In this document: piece after piece, positions 46,450-57,057 of the stretch
Position numbering within the stretch: the first letter of the stretch is position 1
Layout: each line of letters opens with the position of its first letter
Source: Cryptomeria japonica
Lineage: Eukaryota; Streptophyta; Pinopsida; Cupressales; Cupressaceae
Length of the DNA: 64,000 nucleotides
NCBI RefSeq assembly: GCF_030272615.1
Contig: NC_081410.1
Span: forward strand, 257,781,533-257,845,532
Direction: 5' to 3'
Program-made: the position numbers and the translations under genes
Notes under the pieces: generated by a model
What the model was told of the DNA's origin: nothing
What the model saw: only the letters and a program-made list of their open reading frames with translations
Databases searched by the model: none

Positions 46450-47565
46450 TTTGTTGTTACATTTTTCTACTTAAAGCCAAGGTTCGATTACCATTGGCGG
46501 GGCCAAACTTTTTCCCAAGCATTAAGTCATGTTCGGTCGGTCCCTATATAGTTTTTCCTAAGTTGCACACAAAATTACTGTAGACGGTCCCCGTTTAATA
46601 TTTTTTGCTAGTGCCTAAATTTTCCTAAGTCTTAAGTCTTATGTATTTTGTTGATGACTATGTTAAATCACAAGCAGATCCTATGGTTAGCACAGCCCCA
46701 CGATTGAAAGTACAAGGAAGATATGGACCGCGACATCACGAGATGATGCCACATGCCCTCAGCGGAGAAGGGTGAGCCATTGGTTTGACTTTTCAAAATT
46801 CCCATGTTACTGGTTCTCAAGAGGTAAAAAATAGACTACTAATGGTCCCATCAATTTGCACATGTTTCAATGGATGGTGATGTTATAATCTGGGCGAAAA
46901 GGTGCTCGACTTTTAATTTGCAAAGGTTGGCGTGCATTGTGGTTGCAAGGTAAAGTGCGAACAAATCCAACGGCCCTCGTAACCCCGTGAAGGAAGATGC
47001 AATGGGGTTAAGGACCGCGGAATCACAAGATGATGCCACGTGTCTTGAGCTAACCAAGAAGATCGATAGTGAGGTTGCTGACAGTGTTCGGCTAGGAGAT
47101 GACATGGCATTGCTACATCACATATTTGATGGTCCACAAGCCACGATTGATGGTCAATTCCAGATTGACCATTAGTGATCATTTGATTCACCAGGCTGGA
47201 CAAGATCTACAACAAATTTTTAAACTGATTTTTCAAATGTAATCAAAGGTATTTTCTTGTCACCTGTGCGAGAAAGTTAGAACAAATAGAATGTAGGTTT
47301 GTCGATATGGAACAGGATAGCAACAAATCAGGACACTTAGATGTTGACTCATTCCTTAGGGACTAGTTTGAAGATTTCTACTGGGTCAAGGTTGATTAAG
47401 ACAAGCAAGGACAATGGTTTCAGAGGCATAAAAGGGTTGGATAGCTTCTGAGTTAGAGATGGGAGATCACAAATTTCTCTGAGAAATCAGAGGTTGCTTG
47501 TTGTCAGGGATTCTGAAGAAGAATTTGTACAATCAAGGAGAAATAAAATCAGAACAAAATCATTC

Positions 47566-48821
47566 TGTAAAGCGGAAAAATCGAACCCTAGTTGTCCTCC
47601 CCTCCCCAACTCAAAGGAGAGAGAAGGGAGATCACTAGGGTTGATGGTTTTCACTTAGGAGAGACTTTACATTCAAAAGAGGGGTTGAAACCCACAAGAT
47701 CCAATCCCACGCAGTGCAAGATTGGATTCTAAATGAGTTTCAAGGGTTGTGACATCAAGGATACCCTCTTTTGTAAAGAATGTAGATAGAAAGATTGAAC
47801 TAGGAATGCATGTAAAGTAGGAAAGATTCGCTTATAAATAGAGATAGGGATATGGGATGAAGTTGCGGACCTGGAATTAGCAGTAAAATGTCAAGATGGT
47901 GTTGTTCTGCAAATTTGAGCGAAAGTTGATGGGACGATGGTGCCCGGCGTGCACACGGTCCTCCGAAAAATCCGCGAAATGAAGGTGGATCTATTCGTCT
48001 CTGCACAAGGATTCCAGATCTTCAATTACAGCTGCGTACCTGCAACCTACACACAGAAAAGAGAGGATGATTGGGGGGCTAGGGATTAGGGGTTTGCCTT
48101 TAGGTCAAACCCCGGTTTTGGAATTAACCAAGAAATGAGAATGCTGTAAATGTAAATGTTTGTAATGTAAACAAGTACTGATACCTTGTTGTAAGAATTT
48201 TTATATTCTTACATGCGAAGGTGTAATGTATGTAGTATGTTGTATGTTGTATGTGATCTCCTCTTCAATGGTTGAATCCTTGTCTTGAATGCAACACCTA
48301 GCCTTGAATGGAGACTTAGAATGCTCAATTGTTTGAAGGAATGCTTGAATGCTTGAATGTTTGAATATCGCTTCCGCGTCTTGTTCTTGCTTATTTTTCT
48401 TTCTCCTCCTTTTTAGGAGAGGAAAAGTAGTTTATATACTTGTCAATTAGGGCTGATAGACTAATTTTCCTGACCTTAGGCTGACCAGGAAACATTATTT
48501 CCCGAATTGCAAACTTAAAGACCCGATGCCCAAAAGAGACCGGGCCCAAAATAGGGCCAGGGACCAGGGTGCTGGGCGCCATGGTCCTGGGGGACCAGGG
48601 CACTGGGTGCCCTAGTCCAGAAGGACCAGGGTACTAGGCGCCATGGTCCCACCTCCCGGGACAGCAGGGTGCAAGGAGGGATCAGGCCAGGGTGCAGAAA
48701 AATGCAGTTTTTGGTGTCGTAAACAGGTTTCGAGGTCTCCATTCAGGTTCAACGTTGCGCCGCCATCGTGAAGACCCAAATGCAGTTGAAATTGCAAGTG
48801 TTGCAATTTTAGGATGCTACA
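47566..48821 (-). mobile_element. Solo LTR in the E5 5-prime LTR
   Basis: A 1256-bp sequence with TG and CA ends is flanked by a perfect CATTC duplication (47561-47565, 48822-48826), and the right E5 LTR has the empty site near 55130. There is no internal region and no second copy, which fits recombination between two LTRs. Strand is a guess from the start TGTAGCATCC in minus orientation. Confidence 0.88.
48561..48649. repeat. Three GC-rich hairpin-forming units in the solo LTR
   Basis: Units of about 27 bp at 48561-48587, 48592-48618 and 48623-48649, period about 31 bp. Each begins GGACCAGGG and ends with GTCC, so units one and three have complementary GGACCA and TGGTCC arms. Confidence 0.85.
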
Positions 48822-49735
48822 CATTCATATAATATGAACCTTAGATGGATGCAGTGGATTTGATAGGCATGATTTCTAGAGTCCATAGCTAGCGAGGTGA
48901 GTTGAAGGCACCAAAATGATGATTTTTCACATGAATGAGCATCACCGGATGAAGTGTTTTTTTATTATAAATACAATGGGGTGGTGAATTAAATGGTAGA
49001 AGAGAGAAGAAGCCTTTTCATTTTCTAAGAGTGGTTCTTTCCTCGGCAAGGAAGATGATGTTTGAGAAAGATCGTGCATGGAGTTGTTGTGTGCTCTATG
49101 ATACTGGATGGGTGTTTTTTCTCCTGTGTGAGTTTGTTTATTGTCAGAGGGGTTGTGAAAGTGAGAAGGATTTCTAGAGTGGGCATGAAATCCTTTTCTT
49201 ATAAAAAAAGGCCATGCATGGCACATCGTCTGCTTCTACTTTACCACTGGATGGTAGGGGGTTTGAAGAAGGAGCCCACAGAGGAATGAAAGAAGGATTT
49301 ATTTGGGTGGGGAGTGGCAGCTAGTCATCTCTGTGACTACATTTAAGTTTTGACCCCTCCCCAACATATTATGTTTCCCCTTAGGATCCTCCTTCCACTT
49401 TCTCTGATCTTGGGCATGAAGGTTGAAGCTCCTCCTCTAGTTTAGAGGCCACTTTTCTTCTTGCCAGGACCCCATATCCCTTCCAAGAAGGGATACGCTC
49501 TGTTGGATAGAACATACCATCTCACACTCCATCTAAAGGTATCAAGATGATAATGGCATGGATCAATTTGCTTCAACCAATTTTTAGTTGAAAGTTTTGA
49601 TTCATGGGTTCTAGCACATGGATAAAGAATACTTCTATAACAGAATCGCATATGGGCTTTTAGGTCTAATTGCTGAGAGTAAATCTATTATTGACATGTG
49701 TCTCTTGGCCTGAAGCTTGTTTCTCCCTTTTCTTC

Positions 49736-49744
49736 TATAAAAAG
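49736..49744 (+). promoter_or_regulatory. Candidate TATA box of E5 5-prime LTR
   Basis: TATAAAAAG follows a pyrimidine-rich stretch and lies about 1 kb before the LTR end. It is present only in the left LTR, in the 640-bp block absent from the right one. The orientation agrees with the gag frame. Confidence 0.45.
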
Positions 49745-50734
49745 GGAAATCAAGGCCATTAGAAGGGTTCCTTTTTGGGGGGTCTCTCGAGGTTTTTGAG
49801 TTCTGGTTCCTTGGGTTTCCTTGTCTGGTTCCAGTAGTGAGTCTAGGTGAAGTGAGAAAGTTGTAAAGTCATTTACAGAGCAAATGAATAGCATTTAGTG
49901 TCAAGCTTTGTGTAGGTTACTGAAGGAGTTATATGTAAATTTATTTTGTGACAAAAGTAGTAATTTTATTTAATAAAAATAAAATTTTGATCTATTTCTT
50001 TCCAGTGTATAATTCTATCATCTTTCAAATGAATAGAATAAAGGGTTTTTTCATTTGTTGCAATGTCATGATGTATGTTTTTTTTCATTTCATGCTTTGA
50101 CCTAAGGGGTCGATTAAATGCTTGAGTGGAATTGCAGAGTGATAGGGCTTATGTAGGGATTTAGATAAGTAGTTTAGGTTGGGATTGCAAATGAGATATA
50201 TTGTAAGGCAATATTATCTTAGATATTATACTATTAGATAAAATTCTGTTGTGTTTTTCAGTTTACATCTTGTATCTTCAGCTACCCAATGGAGTAAGGC
50301 ATTGACCGCAATTTATAATTGTCTTTAAATATCAATCTTGTGTTCAAATTCACTAACAAATTGCTATAATTTGTTGAATATCATAATACCTTTCATTTCA
50401 TGCCTATTAATGTATGTCCTACCCATCTCATGTTCCAATTGGGTGACTTGTCATCCTTGATCATTCTCCATGTTGTTGAGCCTGCATATGAGATCATCTA
50501 CTTTGTTTTAGTGAATCTTTGAGTGTGGTGCAGAGATCATAAAATTCAGTAAAGGCATTACCCTCCCAAGTTGTGCAGAGCCCAAAGCGTAGAAGGATTT
50601 GCATAATCCTTGTTAATTGGTCCAAGTTTCTTGAGGATTTTAATAATTGTAGTTGTCTTCTCCATAGATATTTGAAAAATCATCTTGGTTTCTTCCTTAT
50701 TGCAGTGTAAACCCGTTTTTGGGAACCAACAAAA

Positions 50735-50752
50735 TGGAAACTCTATTGGGGA
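50735..50752 (+). other. Probable E5 primer-binding site
   Basis: TGGAAACTCTATTGGGGA begins three bases after the LTR. It resembles the TGGCGACTCnnCTGGGGA sites, attributed to tRNA-Arg, of plant Tat and Ogre elements. Confidence 0.6.
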
Positions 50753-51215
50753 ATTCATAAAGTTTTATGGGTTTTCATGTGATTTGATGGTTCAGATTTG
50801 CTCCCATGTCATAAGACCCAAACCTTTTTCCTCATAGATTTATGATCTTGTTAAATCTATCCCTTGTCAGTTTGAGTCAATTCTCATGAATGTTGTCTGA
50901 GAATCTTTTGTATTTCATCTTTCAATGCAAGTTTGCCTAGGTTTTGTCCATATTTATGATTATTTGAATACTTCACAAGTTGTGAGTGGCGACTCTGAGA
51001 TCTATGTACCAGTGTGCATTATTTAAAGAAGAACCAAAGAATTTGCAGAAGAGATGAAGCAAACTTGAGCTCTCATGATGAAGTACCTTGACAAGTTGAG
51101 GATGGAATTCATATGATGTCATATGATGATAAGAAGGTGTTGTAGTGTTTGTTTTTGAACAATTTTGACCTGTAAATAAATTCCCGTTGTTCAAAATTTT
51201 GACCTTTGCAAAGAG
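50753..51215 (+). other. E5 leader, no coding domain found
   Basis: AT-rich sequence between the primer site and the first gag-like methionines. I see nothing distinctive here. Confidence 0.5.
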
Positions 51216-51327
51216 ATGGCAACTCTACAAAAGAACCTAATGGAGAGGTGAAGATAGTTTTAGATCTATCACTATTGCAAGCCTTCATGGCAACTCTACA
51301 AAAGAAACCTAATGGAGAGGTGAAGAT
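51216..51327 (+). repeat. 71-bp tandem duplication at the start of the E5 gag
   Basis: ATGGCAACTCTACAAAAGAA...CCTAATGGAGAGGTGAAGATA occurs at 51216-51256 and again at 51287-51327. The first codes MATLQKN before a stop; the second reads MATLQKKPNGEVKI and then shifts frame into the gag domain. Confidence 0.75.
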
Positions 51328-52058
51328 ATAAGCCATTTAGTTTTAATGGTATTCAAGGCTTCCCAAACCTTGTTCTTACTAAGGTTAGGGAATATTTACC
51401 AGAATTCACTAGGAAAGGATCAGAATCTGCACGTCAACATTTGCAAGAGTTTTATGATTTGATGAGATATTTTGAGATAAATCAAGAAGATATTCTCATG
51501 AAGGTTTTTGTTCAATCTTTGAAGGGGGATGCCATAGATTGGTTTTCTTATTTTCCAGCATGTTTTATTTCTTTATGGGATTAACTAAAAGTAGCCTTCA
51601 TGGAACCATTTGGTGAAAGAGTTGATCCAGGATCAGTTATAAAAAGATTCATGGATATTCAAAAGAAGGAAGATAAATTAATCCCTACTTTCAATCTCAG
51701 ATTTGCAAGAACATTGGATGATATTCCTAGTAGCTATAGGCCAAATGATGTAGTGTGTTTAGTTGTTTACCTAACTGCATTTGATGAGGAAATGGGCTAT
51801 TTGTTGAGAGACAAAGACCCTAAATCCATGCATCAGGCTTATAGGATATCAATGGATATTGAAAATAACCTAAAATATGGAATCCCTAGAGGTTATCTAT
51901 CAGCAAGAGTGTTCTATCCTAAGATGTTAGATGTTGAAGAAAGATGTGAATCAAAAAGTAAAGATCAACGTCAAAGCATCTACATCCCTACTAATTACAC
52001 TAACCACGTTATGACTTATGCTTCAAACAAAAATGTGAGTGAAGAGAACTTGTCTTAG
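51328..52058 (+). pseudogene. E5 gag
   Basis: A retrotransposon gag domain begins PFSFNGIQGFPN and continues with RQHLQEFYDLMRYFEI, DILMKVFVQSLKGDAIDWF, then a TAA at about 51583 in place of a sense codon. It resumes with LKVAFMEPFGERVD, the helical part TFNLRFARTLDDIPSSYRP, and ends in a polar tail. The frame 51600-52058 is open for 152 codons. Gag would assemble particles. With no pol downstream, E5 would need enzymes from another Gypsy element. No zinc knuckle is seen. Confidence 0.82.
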
Positions 52059-53283
52059 GTAGTGGTTATTCCTCATGTTAATAAAGAAAAAGTTAGTGAG
52101 ATAATTTCATTTATTACACCATATGACAGCAACAGTAGTTTGTCCAACAGGGAAATTCCACAAGAGATTCATCTGCAGTCTTGTTTTTCAGATAAATCCA
52201 ACAGTGTGTATGAAGAATTGGAATCTTGTGCATCTGATGAAGAAAATGGTAGTATGTAGAATTTTGATGATATGAATTCAGTCTCTCAAAACTCAATTAT
52301 GTGTGATAATGAAAATTTGAATGATGATGTGCCACCATTTTTGGTTGATAATGCTCTTGAGATAGAAAGTTGCATGGTGTGTTCAAATAAGGAAAATGTA
52401 TTGGAGTCTGTATCTATGCCACATGAATTCATCCAAAGTAATGTGCATGAATTTTTAGTTCAGGTGTGTGTCCTTGAAAATAATGTTTTAAATAGTTGCA
52501 TACTAGTTCTTCCATTACAAATAGTTGTGCATGAAGAGACTCAAAAATTTATAATAAATAAAGAGTACATCAGACAAATCTATTGATCAACCATATAGTG
52601 AGTTTGCTTTATGTAAAGGGTCTGCTTCATGTGAAGAATTGGAAAGTGAAGAGGATGACATAGGTTATGATGAAACCTATTATCCTGATGATTTCTTTAA
52701 ATCTAATTTAGAAACATTTGTGGCTAGTGAATATGAGGGTGATTTTCTTTCTGATGCTACAAGTGTTGACATCGAATATGAGAGAGTAAAGTTCATTGAT
52801 ATCATCCAAGGTTGTGAAGTGGATGAAGAAGATTGTTGCCTTGTTGCTCCACATGATACTTTGAAATCAGATTTGGAAACTTTTCATGTGCATAAGGATA
52901 ATTTTGTTGAGAAGATGAATGATGATGCCTTTTCATCATATAGTGACATGAGTGTGCAAAATGTTGATCAAGAATCAGTGACTATGTCAATAGAAGACAT
53001 AAGTGAATTAGAATGGTTTTCAAATGTTGATTGTTCAGATGTGGATATTTTTAAACTAGTATCTATGTTGGATGGACCAGCATATGAGATCATTTCTTTT
53101 GACATATGTAATGAGTTTGTATTATGTTTGCAAGAGTTTTTCAATGTTGAATATGCTATGGAGGTGCAAACAAATGGAGAGACCAATTTTCAGGATGCCA
53201 TTTGCAGAACAGAGTATAAAATCTCTTACTTCCCTCTTAAGTTTTATGGGGTTATCATGAAACTTGGTGAATGTTGTTTTTGA
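52059..53283 (+). pseudogene. E5 acidic frame downstream of gag
   Basis: Three plus-strand open parts (52062-52259, 52272-52586, 52639-53283) together cover about 400 codons. They are strongly acidic and low in Arg/Lys, with clusters such as EELESCASDEEN, DDVPPFLVDNALEIES and CEVDEEDCC, and no motif of protease, RT or integrase. The largest part, 214 codons, starts MESEEDDIGYDETYYPDDFF. A stop at about 52257 and a frame change near 52580-52640 separate the parts. I do not recognise the protein. It takes the place where protease and RT would lie and may have been one long gag-linked tail. Confidence 0.55.
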
Positions 53284-54018
53284 CATGTTTTTGTTTCAAA
53301 TATTGAGCATGGGTATTATTTGTTTCAAGTAATGACTAGTGATAAAGTTAAAATCAGTGAAGAATGTACTGAGATAAATGGTTTTTATGACATGGTGAAG
53401 GATGAAAAGCCTGTTGATCATGAACAGAGGTATAAGAGTGATATCTTTAGATTGTTCAAGATGCAATGCGATCACAACTACATATTTGACTGAGGAAAAC
53501 ATTGACTAATTTTCAAATGGCCCTGGGCCATCACATGTGGTTTGACCTTTAGGCCAAAAGCAACTTGGGGTAGAGTAATCTTTTTTGACTCTATGCCCAA
53601 TGAAGTAGTTATCGTTTTCTTCTTGAATTGCCTTTTCATGGACAATTTTTGAAGCTCTACTTTTCTTAAAGTAGTTACTATCCATGAGAATTAGTTTAGT
53701 TTTTGTATATAAGTCAGGTAGTTTCCTTTCCATTGATGTTGCCATGTCCAGGTAACTCCTTTTTGGTCTGCTCTGCAATGTGGTCTGCTTCACCAAAGAT
53801 TCTCGATTCTCGCTTCATTTCTATAAAATGAATGTCCCCAACTAGAGCCACTGATAGTCCTAAAAATGACAATCCAAGAGATTTTCATGCCTTGATGATT
53901 TTTTAATTTTTTAGAATTATTGTGTTCTATGTTCTTGCCCTTAGAGGTTTAGGGTTTTAGGGTTCTATGGATTTTGATAAAAAAATTATCAAAAAACCCT
54001 AGGCTTTTTATAATTCGG
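53284..54018 (+). other. E5 3-prime untranslated region
   Basis: No retroelement protein is seen. A minus-strand open frame of 96 codons at 53796-53506 has no family motif. Near the LTR the sequence has A runs around 53980-53995 but no clean purine tract. Confidence 0.5.
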
Positions 54019-56401
54019 TGTTACCTTTTTCCACTTAAAGCCAAGGGTCGATTACCGTTCACAGGGTCATTCTTTTTCCTAAGCATTAAGTCGCGTTTGG
54101 CCATTCCCTTTATGGTTTTTCCTAAGTTGCACACAAAATTACCCTAGGCAGTCCCCGTTTAATATTTTCTGCTAGCGCCTAAATTTTCCTAAGTCTAAAG
54201 TCTTATGTATTTTTTCGATGGCTTTATGTTAAATCACGAGCAGATCCTACGATTCGCGTAGCCCCGCAATTGAAAGTACAAGGAAGATATGGACCGTGAC
54301 ATCACAAGATGATGCTACATGCCCTCGATGGAGAAGGGTGAGCCAGTGATTTGACTTTTTAAATTTCCCATGTTATCGGTTCTCAAGAGGTAAAAAAAAG
54401 ACTATTAAAGGTCCCATCAATTTGTGCATGTTTCAATGGATGGTGATGTTATAATCTAGGTGAAAAGGTGCTCAACTTTTAATTTGCAAAGGTTGGTGGG
54501 CACTATGGTCACAAGGTAAAGTGAAAATAGATCCAACGGCCTTGATAACCCCGTGAAGGAAGATGCAAGAGGGATAAGGACCGTGGCATCACAAGATGAT
54601 GCCATGTGTTCCGGGCTGACCAAGAAGACCGATGGTGGGGCTGCAGACAATGTTAGCCTAGGAGATGACATGGCATTGCTACATCACATATTTGATGGGT
54701 CCACAAGCCACAATGGAAGGTCAATGCCAGATTGACCATTAGTGATCATTTGATTCACCAAGCTGGATAGGATCTATGGCAGAGTTTCAAACTAATTTTT
54801 AAAAGGTAATCAAAGGTATTTTTTTGTCACCTGCAAGGGAAAGTTAGAACAAACAAAATGCAGGCTTGTCGACATGGAATAGGATAGTGACAAGTCAGGA
54901 CACTTAGATGTTGACTCATTCCTGAGGGACTAGTTTGAATATTGCTACTGAGTCAAGTTTGATTAAGACAAGCAAGGATAACGGTTTCAAAGGCATAAAA
55001 GGGCTCGATAGCTTCTGAGTTAGAGATGGGAGATCATGGATTTCTCTGAGAAATCAGAGGTTGCTTGTTGTCAGGGATTCTGAAGTAGAATTTGTACAAT
55101 CAAGGGGGAATAAAATCAAAACAAAATCATTCACTTAAGATGAACCTTAGAAGGATGCAGTGGATTTGATAGGCATGATTTCTAGAGTCCATAGCTAGAA
55201 GGGTGAGTTGAAGGCACCAAAATGATGATTTTTCACGTGAATGAGCATCACCAGATGAAGTGTTTTTTATTATAAATATGATGGGTTGGTGAATTAATTT
55301 ATAGAAGAGAGAAGAAGCCTTTTCATTTTCTAAGAGGGGTTCTTTCCTCAAAAATGAAGATGATGTTTGAGCAAGATCGTGCATGGAGTTGATGTGTGCT
55401 CTATGATATTGGATGGGTGTTTTTTCTCCTGTGTGAGTTTGTTTATTGTCAGAGGGGTTGTGAAAGTGAGAAGTATTTTCAGAGGTGGCATGAATGCCTT
55501 TTTAATGAAAAAAAAGGCCATGCATGGCACATCCTCTGCTTCTACTCTGCCACTGGATGGCAGGGGATTTGAAGCAGGAGCCCACAAGGAATGAAAGAAG
55601 GATTTGTTTGGGTGGGAAGTGGCAGCCAGTCATCTTTGTGACTGCATGGAATTTTCTACCCCTCCCCAACATATTATGTTTCCCCTTAGGCTCCTCCTTC
55701 CACTTTCTCTAATCATGGGCATGAAGGATGAAGCTCGTCCTCTAGTTTAGAGGTGACTTTTCTTCTTGCCTAGATTAAATGCTTGAGTGGAATTACAGAG
55801 TGATAGGGCTTATGTAGGGATTTAGATAAGTAGTTTAGATTGGGATTGTGAATGAGATATATTGTAAGGCAATATTATCTTAGATCTTATACTATTAGAT
55901 AAAATTAAGTCACATTTTCATTTTACATCTTGTATCTTCAGGTACCCAATGGAGTAAGGTACTAATCACAAATTATAATTGATTTTAAATATCAGTCTTG
56001 TGTTCAAATTCACTGACAGATAGCTATAATTTGTTGAATATTAGAATACCTTTCATTTCATGTCTTTTAATGTCTGTCCTACCCATCTCATGTTTCAATT
56101 GGGTTGAGGATCACTGGAGGACTTGCCATCCTTGAGTGCTCTCCCTGTTGTTGAGCATGCATATGAAATAACTTGCTTTGTTTTAGTGAATCTTTGAGTG
56201 TGGTGTAGAGATCATAAAATTCACTAAAGGGATTACCCTCTCGGGTTGTGCGGAGCCCAAAGCGTAGAAGATTTGCAGAATCCTTGTCAATTGCTCCAAG
56301 TTTCTTGAGGATTTTAATAGTTGGAGTTCGCTTCTCCATAGATATTTGAAGAATCAGCTTGGTTTCTACCTTGTTGTACTGTAAACCCATTTTTGGGAAC
56401 A
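54019..56401 (+). repeat. E5 3-prime LTR
   Basis: Matches 46455-47565, 48827-49465 and 50112-50731 in order. It lacks the solo LTR and the TATA-containing block. Divergence from the left LTR is roughly a tenth by eye in the first kilobase. Confidence 0.85.
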
Positions 56402-57052
56402 ATACTTTCATTGATATGTACTTTCGAAAGGAAGTAAAACAGGTTCTGAGTATTATAAAAAAAAATTCTCAACTGAAACTAAGTACTGACTAATTTTCAT
56501 GATTTCTAACTTTCTTCCTAATATGAGAACAATGGGATATATAAATATCCTTATTCAAATTTCAAACTAAGGTTACCCACCTAAAGCGATAGTAATAATA
56601 GGAGAAAAATAAACTAAAGGAAATAAATCAACTCCGAGATGAAGTTGAGTTCTGAAAGACGTCAATGAGGTAGGAACAGAAAGAGAGATCAAGGGAGATA
56701 TTTTATTTTGAAATAACTGGAGATTATCATCTTCTATGTGGTAGTTGTCATGAACCTTTTTGAATTCTACTTGTTTACTCAAAAAAGTATGTAAAAATAG
56801 ATAAATGAAGATAAAAGATAATTGGAAGATATAATTCCGATTACCATCACATTCTCATCATTTAAACAAGCAAAAAGATAAACATTGCATCATAAACATT
56901 ACTTCTAATATTACTTATAATTAGCAGAGTATCATAGTAAAAATTAAATAAACATGTGTGCAAATAAGTTATGTCACCAGGAATATAAGTTTGAAGATCA
57001 ATAAAAGCATAAAATATAACTATAATAAAAGTGTAATATGTGTTCCTCATCA
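56402..57052. other. Right edge of the 17.6-kb insertion, probably Gypsy-2 5-prime LTR remnant
   Basis: Very AT-rich and ends CTCATCA at the GTTAG duplication. A minus-strand TATATA-like motif lies near 56534-56545. I could not align it firmly to 39411-40703. Open frames of 60-70 codons here have no recognised domain. Confidence 0.45.
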
Positions 57053-57057
57053 GTTAG

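Larger units (their letters stand above)
46455..50731 (+). repeat. E5 5-prime LTR (contains a solo LTR)
   Basis: Homology to the right LTR starts exactly at TGTTAC and resumes after the inserted solo LTR at 48827. A block 49466-50110, with a candidate TATA box, has no counterpart in the right LTR, where the flanking sequences meet at about 55770. Confidence 0.85.
46455..56401 (+). mobile_element. E5: long-LTR, gag-only non-autonomous element
   Basis: Direct repeats at 46455-50731 and 54019-56401 both start TGTTAC and both end in GTAAACCC...TTTTTGGGAAC plus a few bases. Subtracting the solo LTR, the left LTR is about 3.0 kb; the right one is about 2.4 kb because it lacks a 640-bp block. The 3.29-kb interior has a primer-like site, a gag domain and a long acidic frame, all on the plus strand, and no protease, RT, RNase H or integrase. 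It lies inside the Gypsy-2 insertion. No matching target duplication was found: the left flank reads TTTGT and the right ATACT. The insertion may therefore have been followed by deletion or recombination. Confidence 0.82.
39411..57052 (-). mobile_element. Gypsy-2 and E5: 17.6-kb composite insertion in Gypsy-3 pol
   Basis: The insertion starts TGATGGGGTC and ends CTCATCA, flanked by the duplication GTTAG. It contains a minus-strand Gypsy element (gag 46449 down to integrase end about 41250, 3-prime LTR 39411-40703) and the plus-strand element E5 (46455-56401). The right end, 56402-57052, should hold the 5-prime LTR of Gypsy-2, but I could not align it convincingly with the left LTR. The remaining right-hand sequence is also too short for LTR, primer site and leader, so part of the 5-prime end was probably lost when E5 arrived. 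Confidence 0.75.

Noticed and set aside
46479-46505. Possible tRNA gene fragment
   Set aside because: Only the T-loop and acceptor-like end are present, with an extra base in the loop and no D arm or anticodon arm. Kept only as a low-score observation.
46850-49900. Many 60-95 codon frames in the E5 LTRs
   Set aside because: Each occurs within LTR sequence on either strand; the paired copies in the right LTR do not preserve the same frames with normal coding patterns.
53506-53796. 96-codon minus-strand frame in the E5 3-prime region
   Set aside because: Opposite strand to gag, no recognised domain, and a typical chance length.
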